Below, piece by piece: positions 1 through 8,216 of a stretch of DNA of 64,000 nucleotides (position 1 is its first letter; each line of letters opens with the position of its first letter). The stretch is taken from contig DATDEZ010000047.1 in NCBI GenBank assembly GCA_036522875.1, positions 107,360-171,359 of the forward strand, in the 5' to 3' direction. This stretch comes from 20CM-2-65-7 sp036522875. Lineage in GTDB: Bacteria > Gemmatimonadota > Gemmatimonadetes > Gemmatimonadales > GWC2-71-9. A program made the position numbers and the translations under genes. The notes beneath the pieces were generated by a model that was not told where the DNA came from, did not search any database, and was given only the letters and a program-made list of their open reading frames with translations.

Positions 1-348
1 CAGTTCCTGCGACAGCGTCGCGTGATACGCGACCGCATCGTCGCGACGCGGAAACGCGAGCAGCAGGTCCGCCCCACCCTGCTTGGCCTGTCTCGCCATC
101 TCGAGACTGTTCGCGCCCGCGATGATGCTCTTGCCCGGAAGCGCGGCGCGCCAGGTCTTCAGCACGAACTCGCGCTGCGCGACGGACAAATGCGGCCCGC
201 GGCCGGTGTGCGCCCACACCGCCACGCCGGCGATTTCCTGCCCCGCCATCCACTCCGCGTACGCGCGCTGCGCCGGCTCGTCCATCGCCGATCCGCGGAA
301 CGGCACCGGCACCGCGGGAAAGAGTCCCCACTCGCGCGGAGCGGTCAG
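1..348 (-). CDS. DapA-like (dihydrodipicolinate synthase/NAL family) aldolase, N-terminal part
   Basis: This is the open 5' part of a leftward gene cut by the window edge (about 116 codons). Near its start it reads G-L-F-P-A-V-P-V-P-F, followed by A-G-V-A-V-W-A-H-T-G-R-G-P-H-L-S and later I-I-A-G-A plus G-A-D-L-L-L-A-F-P. This is the order of strands and the GTxGE-like loop of the DapA/N-acetylneuraminate lyase (Schiff-base aldolase) family. The catalytic Lys would lie beyond the window. The start is unclear. A CTG at 346-348 overlaps the TGA of the upstream amidohydrolase, while the first GTG (310-312) would remove the first family strand. It is the third gene of a leftward run after two amidohydrolases, which suggests a small catabolic operon. 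The substrate cannot be read from the sequence. Confidence 0.6.
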   Translation of the reverse strand, partial: MTAPREWGLFPAVPVPFRGSAMDEPAQRAYAEWMAGQEIAGVAVWAHTGRGPHLSVAQREFVLKTWRAALPGKSIIAGANSLEMARQAKQGGADLLLAFPRRDDAVAYHATLSQEL

Positions 349-1115
349 GAGGCAAGCTCGCGCAAGTTGTCGGATTCGATCTGCTCGCGTGCGGTGCGCG
401 CGAGGTCGAGCAGATCGAGCTTCGCGACGCTCGTCTCCGGCAACCGCAGCGGCTGTCCCGTCCCGAAGACGAATCGCGCGACGCCGACGGTCTGAAGCAA
501 CATCGCCAGATGATCCTCGGGTGGTCCCCAGATCCAGGAGATGTCCCACCAGATCCGCCGCGCCTCCTCGGGCGTCGAGCCGAAATGCACTTCCTCGATG
601 AACCCGCGATCGGCGTGCGTCACGAGCAGCCGCACGTCCCTGTCGCTACGGATCAACGCGCGGACCGCGGCTGCCGGCAGCTCGGCTACGTGGTCGTTCG
701 GGTGGCGTTGGCGGCCATCCTCGAGTCGTACGGCGAGCATGAGCGGCAGTCGCGCGGCGCTGCACGCGGCGGCGAGCACGCGCATCGCGCCGCCCGCCGG
801 ATCGAGGCCGAGGTACAGCGGATCACACCGCACCGCGGGCGCCCCGCCGTTCGCGGCATCGGCAAGCACCTGCTCCCAGGCGGCGAGTCCCGGATGGACG
901 GTGGGCACCGGCTTGAACCGCGGCTCGCGCTTCGCCGTCTCATACAACCACGCGTTTCCTTCCGTCGGGTCGCGCCAAAACAGACTCGGCAGATGCGTTA
1001 CCCAGGCGACGTCGATCGCAACGCGATCGAGCGCCGTGATGAGCGCGTCAGGCGACGTGCCCGGCACTTTGCGCCACGGATAGGCGCCGAGGAATGCGTT
1101 GCAGTCGATGCGCAT
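345..1115 (-). CDS. Amidohydrolase-2 family protein lacking the N-terminal HxH metal motif
   Basis: This 256-residue protein has the overall pattern of COG2159 TIM-barrel amidohydrolases: an N-terminal strand starting I-D, a middle L-L-V-T-H-A-D segment, and a C-terminal F-V-F-G-T-G segment in place of the usual G-S-D. The first strand reads I-D-C-N-A-F-L-G, so both histidines of the canonical D-x-H-x-H are replaced (N6, F8). The C-terminal metal Asp is also not evident. Its upstream neighbour keeps the motif. The start codon shares one base with that neighbour's stop (TGATG at 1113-1117), so the two are translationally coupled. I infer a non-metallo or regulatory paralogue, or a subunit partner, of the intact enzyme. 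A sequence-degenerate but active enzyme is also possible. Confidence 0.7.
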   Translation of the reverse strand: MRIDCNAFLGAYPWRKVPGTSPDALITALDRVAIDVAWVTHLPSLFWRDPTEGNAWLYETAKREPRFKPVPTVHPGLAAWEQVLADAANGGAPAVRCDPLYLGLDPAGGAMRVLAAACSAARLPLMLAVRLEDGRQRHPNDHVAELPAAAVRALIRSDRDVRLLVTHADRGFIEEVHFGSTPEEARRIWWDISWIWGPPEDHLAMLLQTVGVARFVFGTGQPLRLPETSVAKLDLLDLARTAREQIESDNLRELAS

Positions 1116-1915
1116 CAGTCGGAAGGAAACGCGCCCGGCGGGAAGATGCGCGCCGCGTTTTTCCAGCGCACGCGCTCGAGATCGGTCTTGGAGAGCAGCG
1201 ACTCGAGATAGCGCAGCTTGGCCCAGCCGGTGTCCATCGTGATGTCGCTGCCCCAGAGCAGCCGCTCGACGCCGACGCTCGCGATACAGGCTTCGAGCAT
1301 GCCGCCGTCCACACCACTGCCGGACAGATCGACGTAGACATTCCCGACGTCCGTCACCGCGTGCAGCGAATGCAGCCAGTCACCACCGCCACCGATGTGC
1401 GCGAGGATGAAGGCGACCTCAGGATGGCGACGCGCCAGCGTGCAGAGCTCCACCGCATCGGACGCCTCCTGGCCGGGCCAGTCGCGGCGGCGGTGTTGCC
1501 AGATGTGCTGGAGCACCGGCACGCGGCGTTCGCGCGCGAGCGCGGCGATCGGGTCCAGCAACGGATCATCGGCGCGCCGGCTGGCGGCCAGCTTGATCCC
1601 GATCATCCCCGCGTCGAGGCATCGGACGATCTCGGCCCGGGCGTGGGCGGTGTAATTCGGGTTGACGCACACGTAGCCGCGGATGCGATCGGGATGCACA
1701 CGTTGGAGCGCCAGCATGGCGTCGTTGCCAACGGTGACGTCGGGCGGCGAGGGAAAGTAGGTGGGCGAGGTAAAGCCGAAAGTCCCCAGGATCGAGGCGA
1801 TATGCGCTGTGATCCCCATCTTCTTGCCCGCGGTCAGGCGGCTGTCGTTCCGCTCCCGCCAGTCCGCGCGGGGCGTCTTTTGGTGATAGAAATGGGCGTG
1901 GACGTCGATCAGCAT
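1115..1915 (-). CDS. Amidohydrolase-2 family metal-dependent hydrolase
   Basis: A 266-residue TIM-barrel amidohydrolase (COG2159). The N-terminus has the intact metal motif I-D-V-H-A-H. Further in are G-I-K-L-A (strand 4 region), I-L-A-H-I-G-G-G-G-D (metal His) and L-L-W-G-S-D-I-T-M-D-T-G (metal Asp). The C-terminus has the family-typical N-A-A-R-I-F. Known members hydrolyse or decarboxylate carboxylic acids, lactones and aromatic acids; no specific substrate is visible here. It is first in a leftward run with a degenerate paralogue and a DapA-like aldolase. The 54 bp upstream separates it from the divergent Yip1 protein and should carry both promoters. Confidence 0.85.
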   Translation of the reverse strand: MLIDVHAHFYHQKTPRADWRERNDSRLTAGKKMGITAHIASILGTFGFTSPTYFPSPPDVTVGNDAMLALQRVHPDRIRGYVCVNPNYTAHARAEIVRCLDAGMIGIKLAASRRADDPLLDPIAALARERRVPVLQHIWQHRRRDWPGQEASDAVELCTLARRHPEVAFILAHIGGGGDWLHSLHAVTDVGNVYVDLSGSGVDGGMLEACIASVGVERLLWGSDITMDTGWAKLRYLESLLSKTDLERVRWKNAARIFPPGAFPSD

Positions 1916-1969
1916 TGCGACAATCTACCCGGCTTTTATTTTGTGGGCTTCCCAAGGGGGGGACCAGCG

Positions 1970-2545
1970 ATGGCGATGGAGACGTTGACCAGCCGCGTAA
2001 AGGGCATGCTGCTCGAGCCGCGCGCGACCTGGAAAGAGATAGACGGCGAGTTCACGAAGCCCGGCGAGATCTGGAGCAAGTACGTCATCCCCCTCGCGGC
2101 GATCGGCCCGATCGCCACGGCCATCGGGATGGTGGTCTTTGGCCAGCGGATCGCGTTCACGTCGCTCACCAACAGCGTCACGGTCACGACGGCAGTCGAG
2201 CGCGCGATTGCGGGGTACGTGATCTCGTTGCTGCTCGTGTTCGTGGTCTCGCGTGTGATCAGCCTGCTCGCGCCCGGATTCGGCGGCCAGCGCAACGACG
2301 TCCAGGGCCTGAAGGTCGCCGCCTATGCGAGCACGGCCGCCTGGGTCGGTGGGATCTTCATGCTGATTCCCGCGCTCGGGTTGATCAGCCTGATCTTCTC
2401 GCTCTACAGTCTGGTGCTCTTGTACATCGGACTGCCGATCCTGATGAAGGTGCCGCAGGATCGCGCGATGGGGTACACCGCCGTCGTGATCATCGTGTGC
2501 ATCGTTGTGTTCCTGATCGCGGCCGCGATTCTGACGGCGATCTAG
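1970..2545 (+). CDS. Yip1-domain integral membrane protein
   Basis: A 191-residue membrane protein. It starts at the ATG at 1970 because a G-rich stretch (AAGGGGGGG) lies about 8 bases before it and the conserved beginning T-S-R-V-K-G-M-L-L-E-P follows. A longer reading from upstream would only translate antisense of the amidohydrolase. The N-terminal W-K-E-I-D helix is followed by about five hydrophobic segments, typical of bacterial Yip1 proteins. The family is widespread and has no settled function in bacteria. It is monocistronic and divergent from the amidohydrolase. Its TAG stop shares the tetranucleotide CTAG (2542-2545) with the stop of the convergent aminotransferase. Confidence 0.85.
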   Translation: MAMETLTSRVKGMLLEPRATWKEIDGEFTKPGEIWSKYVIPLAAIGPIATAIGMVVFGQRIAFTSLTNSVTVTTAVERAIAGYVISLLLVFVVSRVISLLAPGFGGQRNDVQGLKVAAYASTAAWVGGIFMLIPALGLISLIFSLYSLVLLYIGLPILMKVPQDRAMGYTAVVIIVCIVVFLIAAAILTAI

Positions 2546-3687
2546 AGCGCGCGCAGCACGCCGTCCAGGATCTCGAGCGAGCGGTCCACCGCGCGCTCGT
2601 CGTGGGCGAGGGAGACGAAGTTGTAGGCGGTGCGTTTGAACAAGAGGCCCTGCGCGGCCGCCGCCTGCGCGGTCCGATGCGAGAGGTCCTCGCTCGCATA
2701 ATGTAGAAAGCACATCTCCGCGATTCCCGCCACGCCGGTGATCACGCCGGCGTGGCGTCGCTGCAGTTCATGCAGTCCATGCAGCAGGCGCGTCCCCACT
2801 GCGTGCAGTCGACGGCAGACGTCCTGCTCTACGAAGACCTCGATGGTGGCGCGCGCGGCGGCCAACGCCACGCTCTCCGTCGCCAACGTCGACGAGATCC
2901 AGGTCCGTGCCACCGCCTCCATCAGATCGGCGCGCCCGCCGACGGCCGCGAGCGGAAAGCCGTTCGCGAGCGCCTTTCCGATCACGACGAGGTCGGGCCG
3001 AACGCCGTACTTCTCCACCGCCCCGCCGAGCGCGATGCGGAAGGCGGTCTTGATTTCGTCGAACACGAGCACGGCGCCGGCGCGCGCGGTCTCGTCGCGC
3101 AGCATCTGCAGCCACTCCCGCGTCGGCTCGGCGACGATCACGGGCTCGATCACGACGGCAGCCAGCCGCCCGGCGCGCGCGTGAATCATGTCACGTCCCG
3201 CCCGCACGTCGTTGAACGGCAGCTCGGCGAACAGACCACGCACCGCCGCGGGCACCCCCTCGGTCGCTCCCTGACACCAATCGAGCCAGCCGTGATAGCC
3301 GCACCCCAGGATTTCGTCGCGGCCGGTCGCGACGCGCGCCAGTCGCACCGCCGCTGCCACCGCCTCGGCCCCGGTCTTGAGGAAGCGCACGCGCTCCATC
3401 CAGGGGATGCGCGCCGCCAACACGTCGGCGAGCTCTGCTTCGATGACGGGTGGCAGCGGACCGACCACACCGGCGGCGATCGCCGCTTCCGCCGCGCGAT
3501 TCACGGCCGGATGCCCGTAGCCCAGCGCGACGGCGCCGAGGGCCATCACGTAGTCGAGGTACTCGCGCCCGTCGCGGTCCCACACGCGACAGCCCGCGGC
3601 CCGCGTCATTTGCGACGGCGAGCCGAACAGCGCGTCGGGGCGCTTGCTACCGGTCGAGGTGAATCCGGGAACGCGCCAGTCGCTCAC
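2542..3687 (-). CDS. Class III aminotransferase, glutamate-1-semialdehyde aminomutase-like
   Basis: A 381-residue PLP enzyme of the class III (fold type I) family. It contains the N-terminal S-K-R-P-D-A-L-F-G segment and D-Y-V-M-A-L-G-A-V-A-L-G-Y-G-H-P. The PLP-stacking Asp is in V-F-D-E-I-K-T-A-F-R, and the Schiff-base Lys is in V-V-I-G-K-A-L-A-N-G-F-P. The pattern is closest to GSA-aminomutase-like transaminases, but those act on many amino-sugars and amino-ketones, so haem biosynthesis should not be assumed. It is the last gene of the leftward run starting at 9652. Its start lies 41 bases inside the methyltransferase gene. The conserved S-K-R-P segment supports that start. Confidence 0.85.
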   Translation of the reverse strand: MSDWRVPGFTSTGSKRPDALFGSPSQMTRAAGCRVWDRDGREYLDYVMALGAVALGYGHPAVNRAAEAAIAAGVVGPLPPVIEAELADVLAARIPWMERVRFLKTGAEAVAAAVRLARVATGRDEILGCGYHGWLDWCQGATEGVPAAVRGLFAELPFNDVRAGRDMIHARAGRLAAVVIEPVIVAEPTREWLQMLRDETARAGAVLVFDEIKTAFRIALGGAVEKYGVRPDLVVIGKALANGFPLAAVGGRADLMEAVARTWISSTLATESVALAAARATIEVFVEQDVCRRLHAVGTRLLHGLHELQRRHAGVITGVAGIAEMCFLHYASEDLSHRTAQAAAAQGLLFKRTAYNFVSLAHDERAVDRSLEILDGVLRAL

Positions 3688-4393
3688 CGTATTTGGTCAC
3701 CTCAATGGCAATTGCGCGGAGCAGTTTGACTTCGCGGGCATCGAGCGGCGTGCGGTGCCCCACTTCCCGCAGCGTCCGCATGACGGCGTCCGAATTGCGC
3801 GTCTTGAAGAACTCGATGGCGTCGAGCGCGCGCGCGACGTCGTCGAACAGGCGCTCGACCTCGTCCGCGACGGCGGGCTCCGACGGACGCCGTGGCGTCT
3901 TGAACGGCTGCGACTCGACGCCGCGCGCGAGCGCGAGCTCGTACAGCATGACGATGACCGCATGCGCGAGATTGAGTGACGAGTACGTGGGCTCGCTGGG
4001 GATCGTCACGACGCGATGACAGCGGTCGAGCGCGTCGTTCGACAGCCCGCGATCCTCGCGGCCAAAGAGCAGTGCCACCGGGCCGCCATCCGCGAGCTCG
4101 AGCACTTCCGTCGCCGCTTCGCGCGGCCGCTGCTGGTTGCGTTTCGCGGTCCGGCCACGTGCGGTGAAGCCCACGATGTGCACGCAATCGGCAAGGGCCT
4201 CGGCGAGCGTCGCGAAGGTGCGGACGCGCGCGAGGAGGTCCTGCGTCTGATGTGCGATCCCTTCGACGCGGTAGGGCTCGTATTCCCGGGGATTCACGAG
4301 CCGCAGATCGCGCAGCCCGAAGTTCTTCATGCCGCGGACCACGTGCGCGATGTTGACGAGGTCCTGCGGCTCGTCCAGCACGACCACGATCAT
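3647..4393 (-). CDS. TrmH/SpoU-family RNA 2'-O-methyltransferase (TrmJ-like)
   Basis: A 248-residue SPOUT methyltransferase. The N-terminus V-V-L-D-E-P-Q-D-L-V-N-I-A-H-V-V-R-G-M-K-N-F-G-L is motif 1, L-L-F-G-R-E-D-R-G-L-S is motif 2, and P-T-Y-S-S-L-N-L-A-H-A-V is motif 3. Together these build the knotted SAM site. The C-terminal 80 residues form a helical extension as in TrmJ-type tRNA methyltransferases (position 32 in known members). It starts at the ATG at 4393, which overlaps the lyase stop as ATGA (4390-4393). Motif 1 has Q-D-L-V-N rather than the usual P-G-N-I-G, so the exact RNA target is uncertain. It is an RNA-modification gene embedded in a glycan-type run. Confidence 0.85.
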   Translation of the reverse strand: MIVVVLDEPQDLVNIAHVVRGMKNFGLRDLRLVNPREYEPYRVEGIAHQTQDLLARVRTFATLAEALADCVHIVGFTARGRTAKRNQQRPREAATEVLELADGGPVALLFGREDRGLSNDALDRCHRVVTIPSEPTYSSLNLAHAVIVMLYELALARGVESQPFKTPRRPSEPAVADEVERLFDDVARALDAIEFFKTRNSDAVMRTLREVGHRTPLDAREVKLLRAIAIEVTKYGERLARSRIHLDR

Positions 4394-7197
4394 CCGACGA
4401 GCTCCAGCATTCCGAACCGCGCGGGGTCCTGACGGTCGCCGCGCAGCCAGATCCAGCCGCCGCCACCGCTCCAGACGAGCTGGCCCGTGCGGCGCGTGCG
4501 GGCGGGCAGCATCTCGTTGACGATGAGATCGAACGCGACATGGGCGCCCGCATGAGGACGGACGCCGGACGGCCACGGAACGGCGACGGTCACGCAATAA
4601 CCGCCGGGCGTCCGGCGCCACCCGCCCACGACCGCACCGGCATCCGCGCCGTTGCGCGTATCGCTGGTCACGCGCGCGCGAACGCCGCTGCCGGCGTCGT
4701 CCGGCACGATGAGGTACCCGACCGCGTCGTGGCGGCCGCCATCAGAGGACGCATCCGATGCACCGGCGCGTGGCGCGAGATAGAGCTGGAGGCCGTCGGA
4801 GTGGATGTCGTCCGGTTCGTTATCGACGTTCGCGGGCGGCTTCCCAGCCGCGCGCAGGCACACGTCCGGCTTCGTCACCTCGACGCCGAGATACAAGGCG
4901 CGCTCGTCCCAGGCCGTGTGCGCCGTGGCGGAGAATTCGTCGGGACCGGGATACGGGTCTTCACTGCGGCGATATTGATCTTCGAGCACCAGTTCGATCG
5001 GCTCGGAGAGCTCGAACCCCTCGAGCGTGCCGTCGAGCGGCGGCGGCGCGCCCACGCGAAACGCCGGCGCCTGCACCGGCGTCGGCGGATCGATCTCCAG
5101 CATCGGCACGAAGGCCGGCTGCTCCTCCCGTGCACCGCGCAGAACGACCGCCGGTTGATTCTCCTGTTCGACGATCCATTCCGTGCGGCCGAATCGATGA
5201 CGATCGATTCCGCCGCCTCTGCGCGTGACCTCGATCGTGTCGCCCTGAACCTGCACGCGCTGCACCGCGGCGTCCGAAGAGCCGGGCTCCAGTACCGTCA
5301 CAAATCGTACATTGCGGCCGCGGGCGCGCGCGACGTAGAAGCGGACGCGCTCTCGGCTTCCTGGACGCCCCGGGCCTTCCATCTCCAGCAGCTCCCCACC
5401 GCCGACGACGAGGTGAGCCGCCAGGTGCGCGCCTTCGTGTTCGTGACGGATAACGATCGCTTCGCCGGGAAGCGCCGGGACAAACCCCTGCACGCGCGTG
5501 ACGAACGGATCGGTCAGCTCGCCATCCTTCCACCGTCCTGCCGACTCGACCCCGCCGCTTCCGGCGAAATGCCACGGCAGCTCGATCGTGTGATCCTCCC
5601 CGGCCGTGAAGTCGACGACGTCCACGATGTAGCGCGGGCCATGCGCCGTCATCCGGTGCAGGCCGCCGAACCGTCCGCGGACCCAGCCCCACGCATCGGC
5701 TTCGTCAAAGCACTCGCACGCCGCGTCGCCTGCCCCGTCGAGCTCGTCGTCACGCCGCGGCGCGTTGTGCGCGAGCGTCGAGCGGTACCAGAAGAGATCG
5801 GGTGTCACGTACCGGCCGGTGCCCGGATCGGCCAGCCACAGGACACCGTCGGCGAACAGCGTCAGGTGCAAGCGGTCAGGATGGCCGTGCCCGCCGCCGT
5901 AGGCGCCGCATTCGACGCTCACGTAGCGGCCATCGCCCCGCAGAATCGCGAGACCCTGACTCTGCATCAGAACGCTGTGCGGCTCCCAGGCGGCCGCAGG
6001 CTCGGGGAGATCCGGTTGCATCGCGAGCAGGCTCCACCACGAAAGCGCCGTGCGGACGACGGCGTGCGGTTGGCGATCGAGCGGGGCGTCGTGCAGGTAG
6101 TAGTCCTGGATCAACCAGGGGGCGGGCCGCGCCGCGTACAACGCGCGCAGCCATGCGCTCAGCTCAGCAGTGTCGATCGTGTCTCGGCCGCCGAGCTGCG
6201 CGAGACCCACCTCCCACGAGTCTACGAAGGACGGCTGCGCGAGCGCGATGTCGAACTGCGCGTCCTTCCGCGCCGGGAAGGTCAGATCGGGCAGCGCCGT
6301 CAGCCCGGGCGCGAGCAACGCGGCCTGAAGTCGCGCCGCGAGGCGCTCGTCGCCCGCGATATCCACGCCGGCGAGGCGCGCCCAGGCGGCGCCGGTCAGC
6401 ATGCCGCGGAGGGCGAACAGATGGTAGTTCTCGCCCTCGTACCACATGCCGTCGCGTCCGTAGCCGCGCATGAGATGGGCGATGAGTCCCGTGTCGCCCT
6501 CGATCACGCGTTGCGCGAGCTCTTCATCCTCGAACCACACCGCGACGGCGGTGAGCGCCGCGTTGTTCCAGGTTTGGCGGTTCGAAAACCCCTCGTCGTA
6601 CTCGCCGATGATCGTCGCCGCTTCTTCAGCCACCTGATTCACGCCGCGCGCGGTCGCATCGTCGAGCTGCCCTGCGGCGCGGAGAATCGTCGCCGCGGCG
6701 AGGTAGTTGCAGGTCCACAACGATTCAAGGTACGTCGAGAAGAACAGCCGGCTCGGACCCAGCAGATTGTCGACGTTGGGATAGCGCCAGTAGCGCTGCG
6801 CGTACGCCTGGAGAATCTCCCGCGCCCGCGCCGCGGCTGCGCGATCCGCGGGTCCACCGTCACCCACTGCGCTGAGCGCCGCGAGGTGCGCGGCACGTTC
6901 AGCCAGCCACAGGTGTTGCTGGCGCGCCCAGCTGCGATCGTGGCGCTCACCGCTCCAGCTCTTGCCGCACTGCGGGCACCGATGCGCCGACGGACTCCAC
7001 GGATCGAACGTCAGCTGCGTACCGTCCTCGGGACAGACACCGCCGTCCACGGAGAGCAGCGCTTTCTGCTCAGGCACGGTGGGCATCTGCTGAATCAGCG
7101 GCTTTGCGCGCTCCTCGAGGTGCGCGAGCAGCTTCCGCAAGTCGGCAGACTCCCGGACGGCCCGCGCGCGCTCCTGGAGCTCGGTTTCCGTCACCAC
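4390..7197 (-). CDS. Heparinase II/III-like polysaccharide lyase with Cys-rich N-terminus and C-terminal CBM9-like domain
   Basis: About 935 residues. An N-terminal helical part carries one Cys (C-P-E-D-G) and, about 19 residues on, H-R-C-P-Q-C-G, a partial zinc-ribbon look. An alpha-toroid follows (W-R-Y-P-N-V-D-N-L, N-R-Q-T-W-N-N-A-A, G-E-N-Y-H-L-F-A), then the heparinase II/III beta-sandwich (Y-G-G-G-H-G-H-P-D-R, W-L-A-D-P-G-T-G-R-Y). The last 190 residues (W-D-E-R-A-L-Y-L-G-V-E-V, N-E-M-L-P-A) resemble a CBM9-type carbohydrate-binding module. I place the start at a GTG at 7197, or 7194 (GTGA overlap), because GAAGGGG lies just upstream; an ATG at 7221 is the alternative. No signal peptide is visible, so it may act in the cytoplasm or leave by another route. 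Confidence 0.75.
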   Translation of the reverse strand: MVTETELQERARAVRESADLRKLLAHLEERAKPLIQQMPTVPEQKALLSVDGGVCPEDGTQLTFDPWSPSAHRCPQCGKSWSGERHDRSWARQQHLWLAERAAHLAALSAVGDGGPADRAAAARAREILQAYAQRYWRYPNVDNLLGPSRLFFSTYLESLWTCNYLAAATILRAAGQLDDATARGVNQVAEEAATIIGEYDEGFSNRQTWNNAALTAVAVWFEDEELAQRVIEGDTGLIAHLMRGYGRDGMWYEGENYHLFALRGMLTGAAWARLAGVDIAGDERLAARLQAALLAPGLTALPDLTFPARKDAQFDIALAQPSFVDSWEVGLAQLGGRDTIDTAELSAWLRALYAARPAPWLIQDYYLHDAPLDRQPHAVVRTALSWWSLLAMQPDLPEPAAAWEPHSVLMQSQGLAILRGDGRYVSVECGAYGGGHGHPDRLHLTLFADGVLWLADPGTGRYVTPDLFWYRSTLAHNAPRRDDELDGAGDAACECFDEADAWGWVRGRFGGLHRMTAHGPRYIVDVVDFTAGEDHTIELPWHFAGSGGVESAGRWKDGELTDPFVTRVQGFVPALPGEAIVIRHEHEGAHLAAHLVVGGGELLEMEGPGRPGSRERVRFYVARARGRNVRFVTVLEPGSSDAAVQRVQVQGDTIEVTRRGGGIDRHRFGRTEWIVEQENQPAVVLRGAREEQPAFVPMLEIDPPTPVQAPAFRVGAPPPLDGTLEGFELSEPIELVLEDQYRRSEDPYPGPDEFSATAHTAWDERALYLGVEVTKPDVCLRAAGKPPANVDNEPDDIHSDGLQLYLAPRAGASDASSDGGRHDAVGYLIVPDDAGSGVRARVTSDTRNGADAGAVVGGWRRTPGGYCVTVAVPWPSGVRPHAGAHVAFDLIVNEMLPARTRRTGQLVWSGGGGWIWLRGDRQDPARFGMLELVG

Positions 7198-8216
7198 GCG
7201 CGCACCCCTTCGCCGGCCCATGCGAGCGGCAAGACACGCGCTCCCGTCTCTAGCAACGGCCGCGCCGCATCGCGAGCATCACCGCGCATGATGAAAAACA
7301 TGCATCCTCCCGCCCCCGCCCCGGCCGCCTTGCCGCCGATCGCGCCCGCGTGCTTTGCTGCGTCCCCGACCCGCGCCATGTCTGCGGTCCGCATTCCCGC
7401 GTCCAGCGCCTGCTGATGCTTCCAATTCTCCGACAGGAGCATTCCCACGCGACCCAAATCAGCGGCTCGAAGCGCCTCGGCCATCGCGTTGCCCGTCTCC
7501 TTGAGTCCGCGCAGCGCGCCGGTCACCTGCGCGTCGCCGCGCTCGTACGCGCTCATCACGCGCGCGATCGTGTCACCGGACACGCGGGACTTGTTCGTGT
7601 AACAGATCACCGTCTGCCGCTCCAGCGCCGCGCGAAACTCGGGGTCGAGCGTCAACGGCTCGATGCCCACATCAGGGTCGCGGAAGCTCAAGCGATGAAA
7701 GCCGCCCAACGCCGCGGCGTACTGATCCTGCTTCCCCCCTGGAAGCTGCGCTTCGATCGTCTCGACCTGCCAGGCGTGATCGGCGACCTCGGGCGCGTTC
7801 ACAGCATCCTGGCGAGCCCGGCACAGCGCGCCGACAAGCGCGACCCCCAGCGCCCCGGAGCTGCCGAGTCCCGATCCCGGTGGCGCGTCACCGCGCGTCG
7901 TCAGTGTAAAGCCGCCAAGCACGGGGAAGCGGCGGAGCGCGGCCGTGAGCAAGGGCAGCTTCGGGCCGGTCAAGCCGCCCGAATTCGCGCACTCGAGTGT
8001 CTCGCCGAGCTCTTCTGCCACCAGCCGCAACAGCGTGCCGCCGAGCTCCAGCGAGACATGCGCTCGCAGCCCGATCGCGCCGTTCACGACGACGCCGCCT
8101 TCCCGCTGCGAGAACGGCGGCACGTCGGTCCACCCGCCGGCGAAGTCGAGCCGCATCGGCGCGCTCGCGTGGAATGCGGTCGGCAGGTCGCGCCGTCTCA
8201 CGGCACCGTCCGCCAT
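7191..8216 (-). CDS. GHMP-family sugar kinase (HddA/fucokinase-like)
   Basis: A 341-residue GHMP kinase. The N-terminus A-P-M-R-L-D-F-A-G-G-W-T-D-V-P-P-F matches the substrate loop of D-glycero-D-manno-heptose-7-phosphate kinases and fucokinases. The ATP loop is P-P-G-S-G-L-G-S-S-G-A-L-G, and the C-terminal G-G-K-A-A-G-A-G-A-G-G-C motif 3 is present. It should phosphorylate a free or phosphorylated sugar; the sequence does not say which. The start may be ATG 8216 or GTG 8201, the latter forming GTGA with the upstream stop. It lies between a solute-binding lipoprotein and a polysaccharide lyase, so uptake, depolymerisation and sugar activation may be linked. Confidence 0.82.
   Translation of the reverse strand: MADGAVRRRDLPTAFHASAPMRLDFAGGWTDVPPFSQREGGVVVNGAIGLRAHVSLELGGTLLRLVAEELGETLECANSGGLTGPKLPLLTAALRRFPVLGGFTLTTRGDAPPGSGLGSSGALGVALVGALCRARQDAVNAPEVADHAWQVETIEAQLPGGKQDQYAAALGGFHRLSFRDPDVGIEPLTLDPEFRAALERQTVICYTNKSRVSGDTIARVMSAYERGDAQVTGALRGLKETGNAMAEALRAADLGRVGMLLSENWKHQQALDAGMRTADMARVGDAAKHAGAIGGKAAGAGAGGCMFFIMRGDARDAARPLLETGARVLPLAWAGEGVRAW

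Noticed and set aside
1094..1969. N-terminal extension of the Yip1 protein through the amidohydrolase region
   Set aside because: The extension is antisense to a clear amidohydrolase gene, and a good ribosome-binding site precedes the ATG at 1970.
4540..7416. Very long + strand open frame (over 950 codons) opposite the lyase gene
   Set aside because: Arg/His/Ala-rich translation with no domain pattern; it is the high-GC mirror of the well-supported minus-strand lyase and kinase genes. Similar mirrors opposite the GH38, PIG-L, M16 and PD40 genes were dropped for the same reason.
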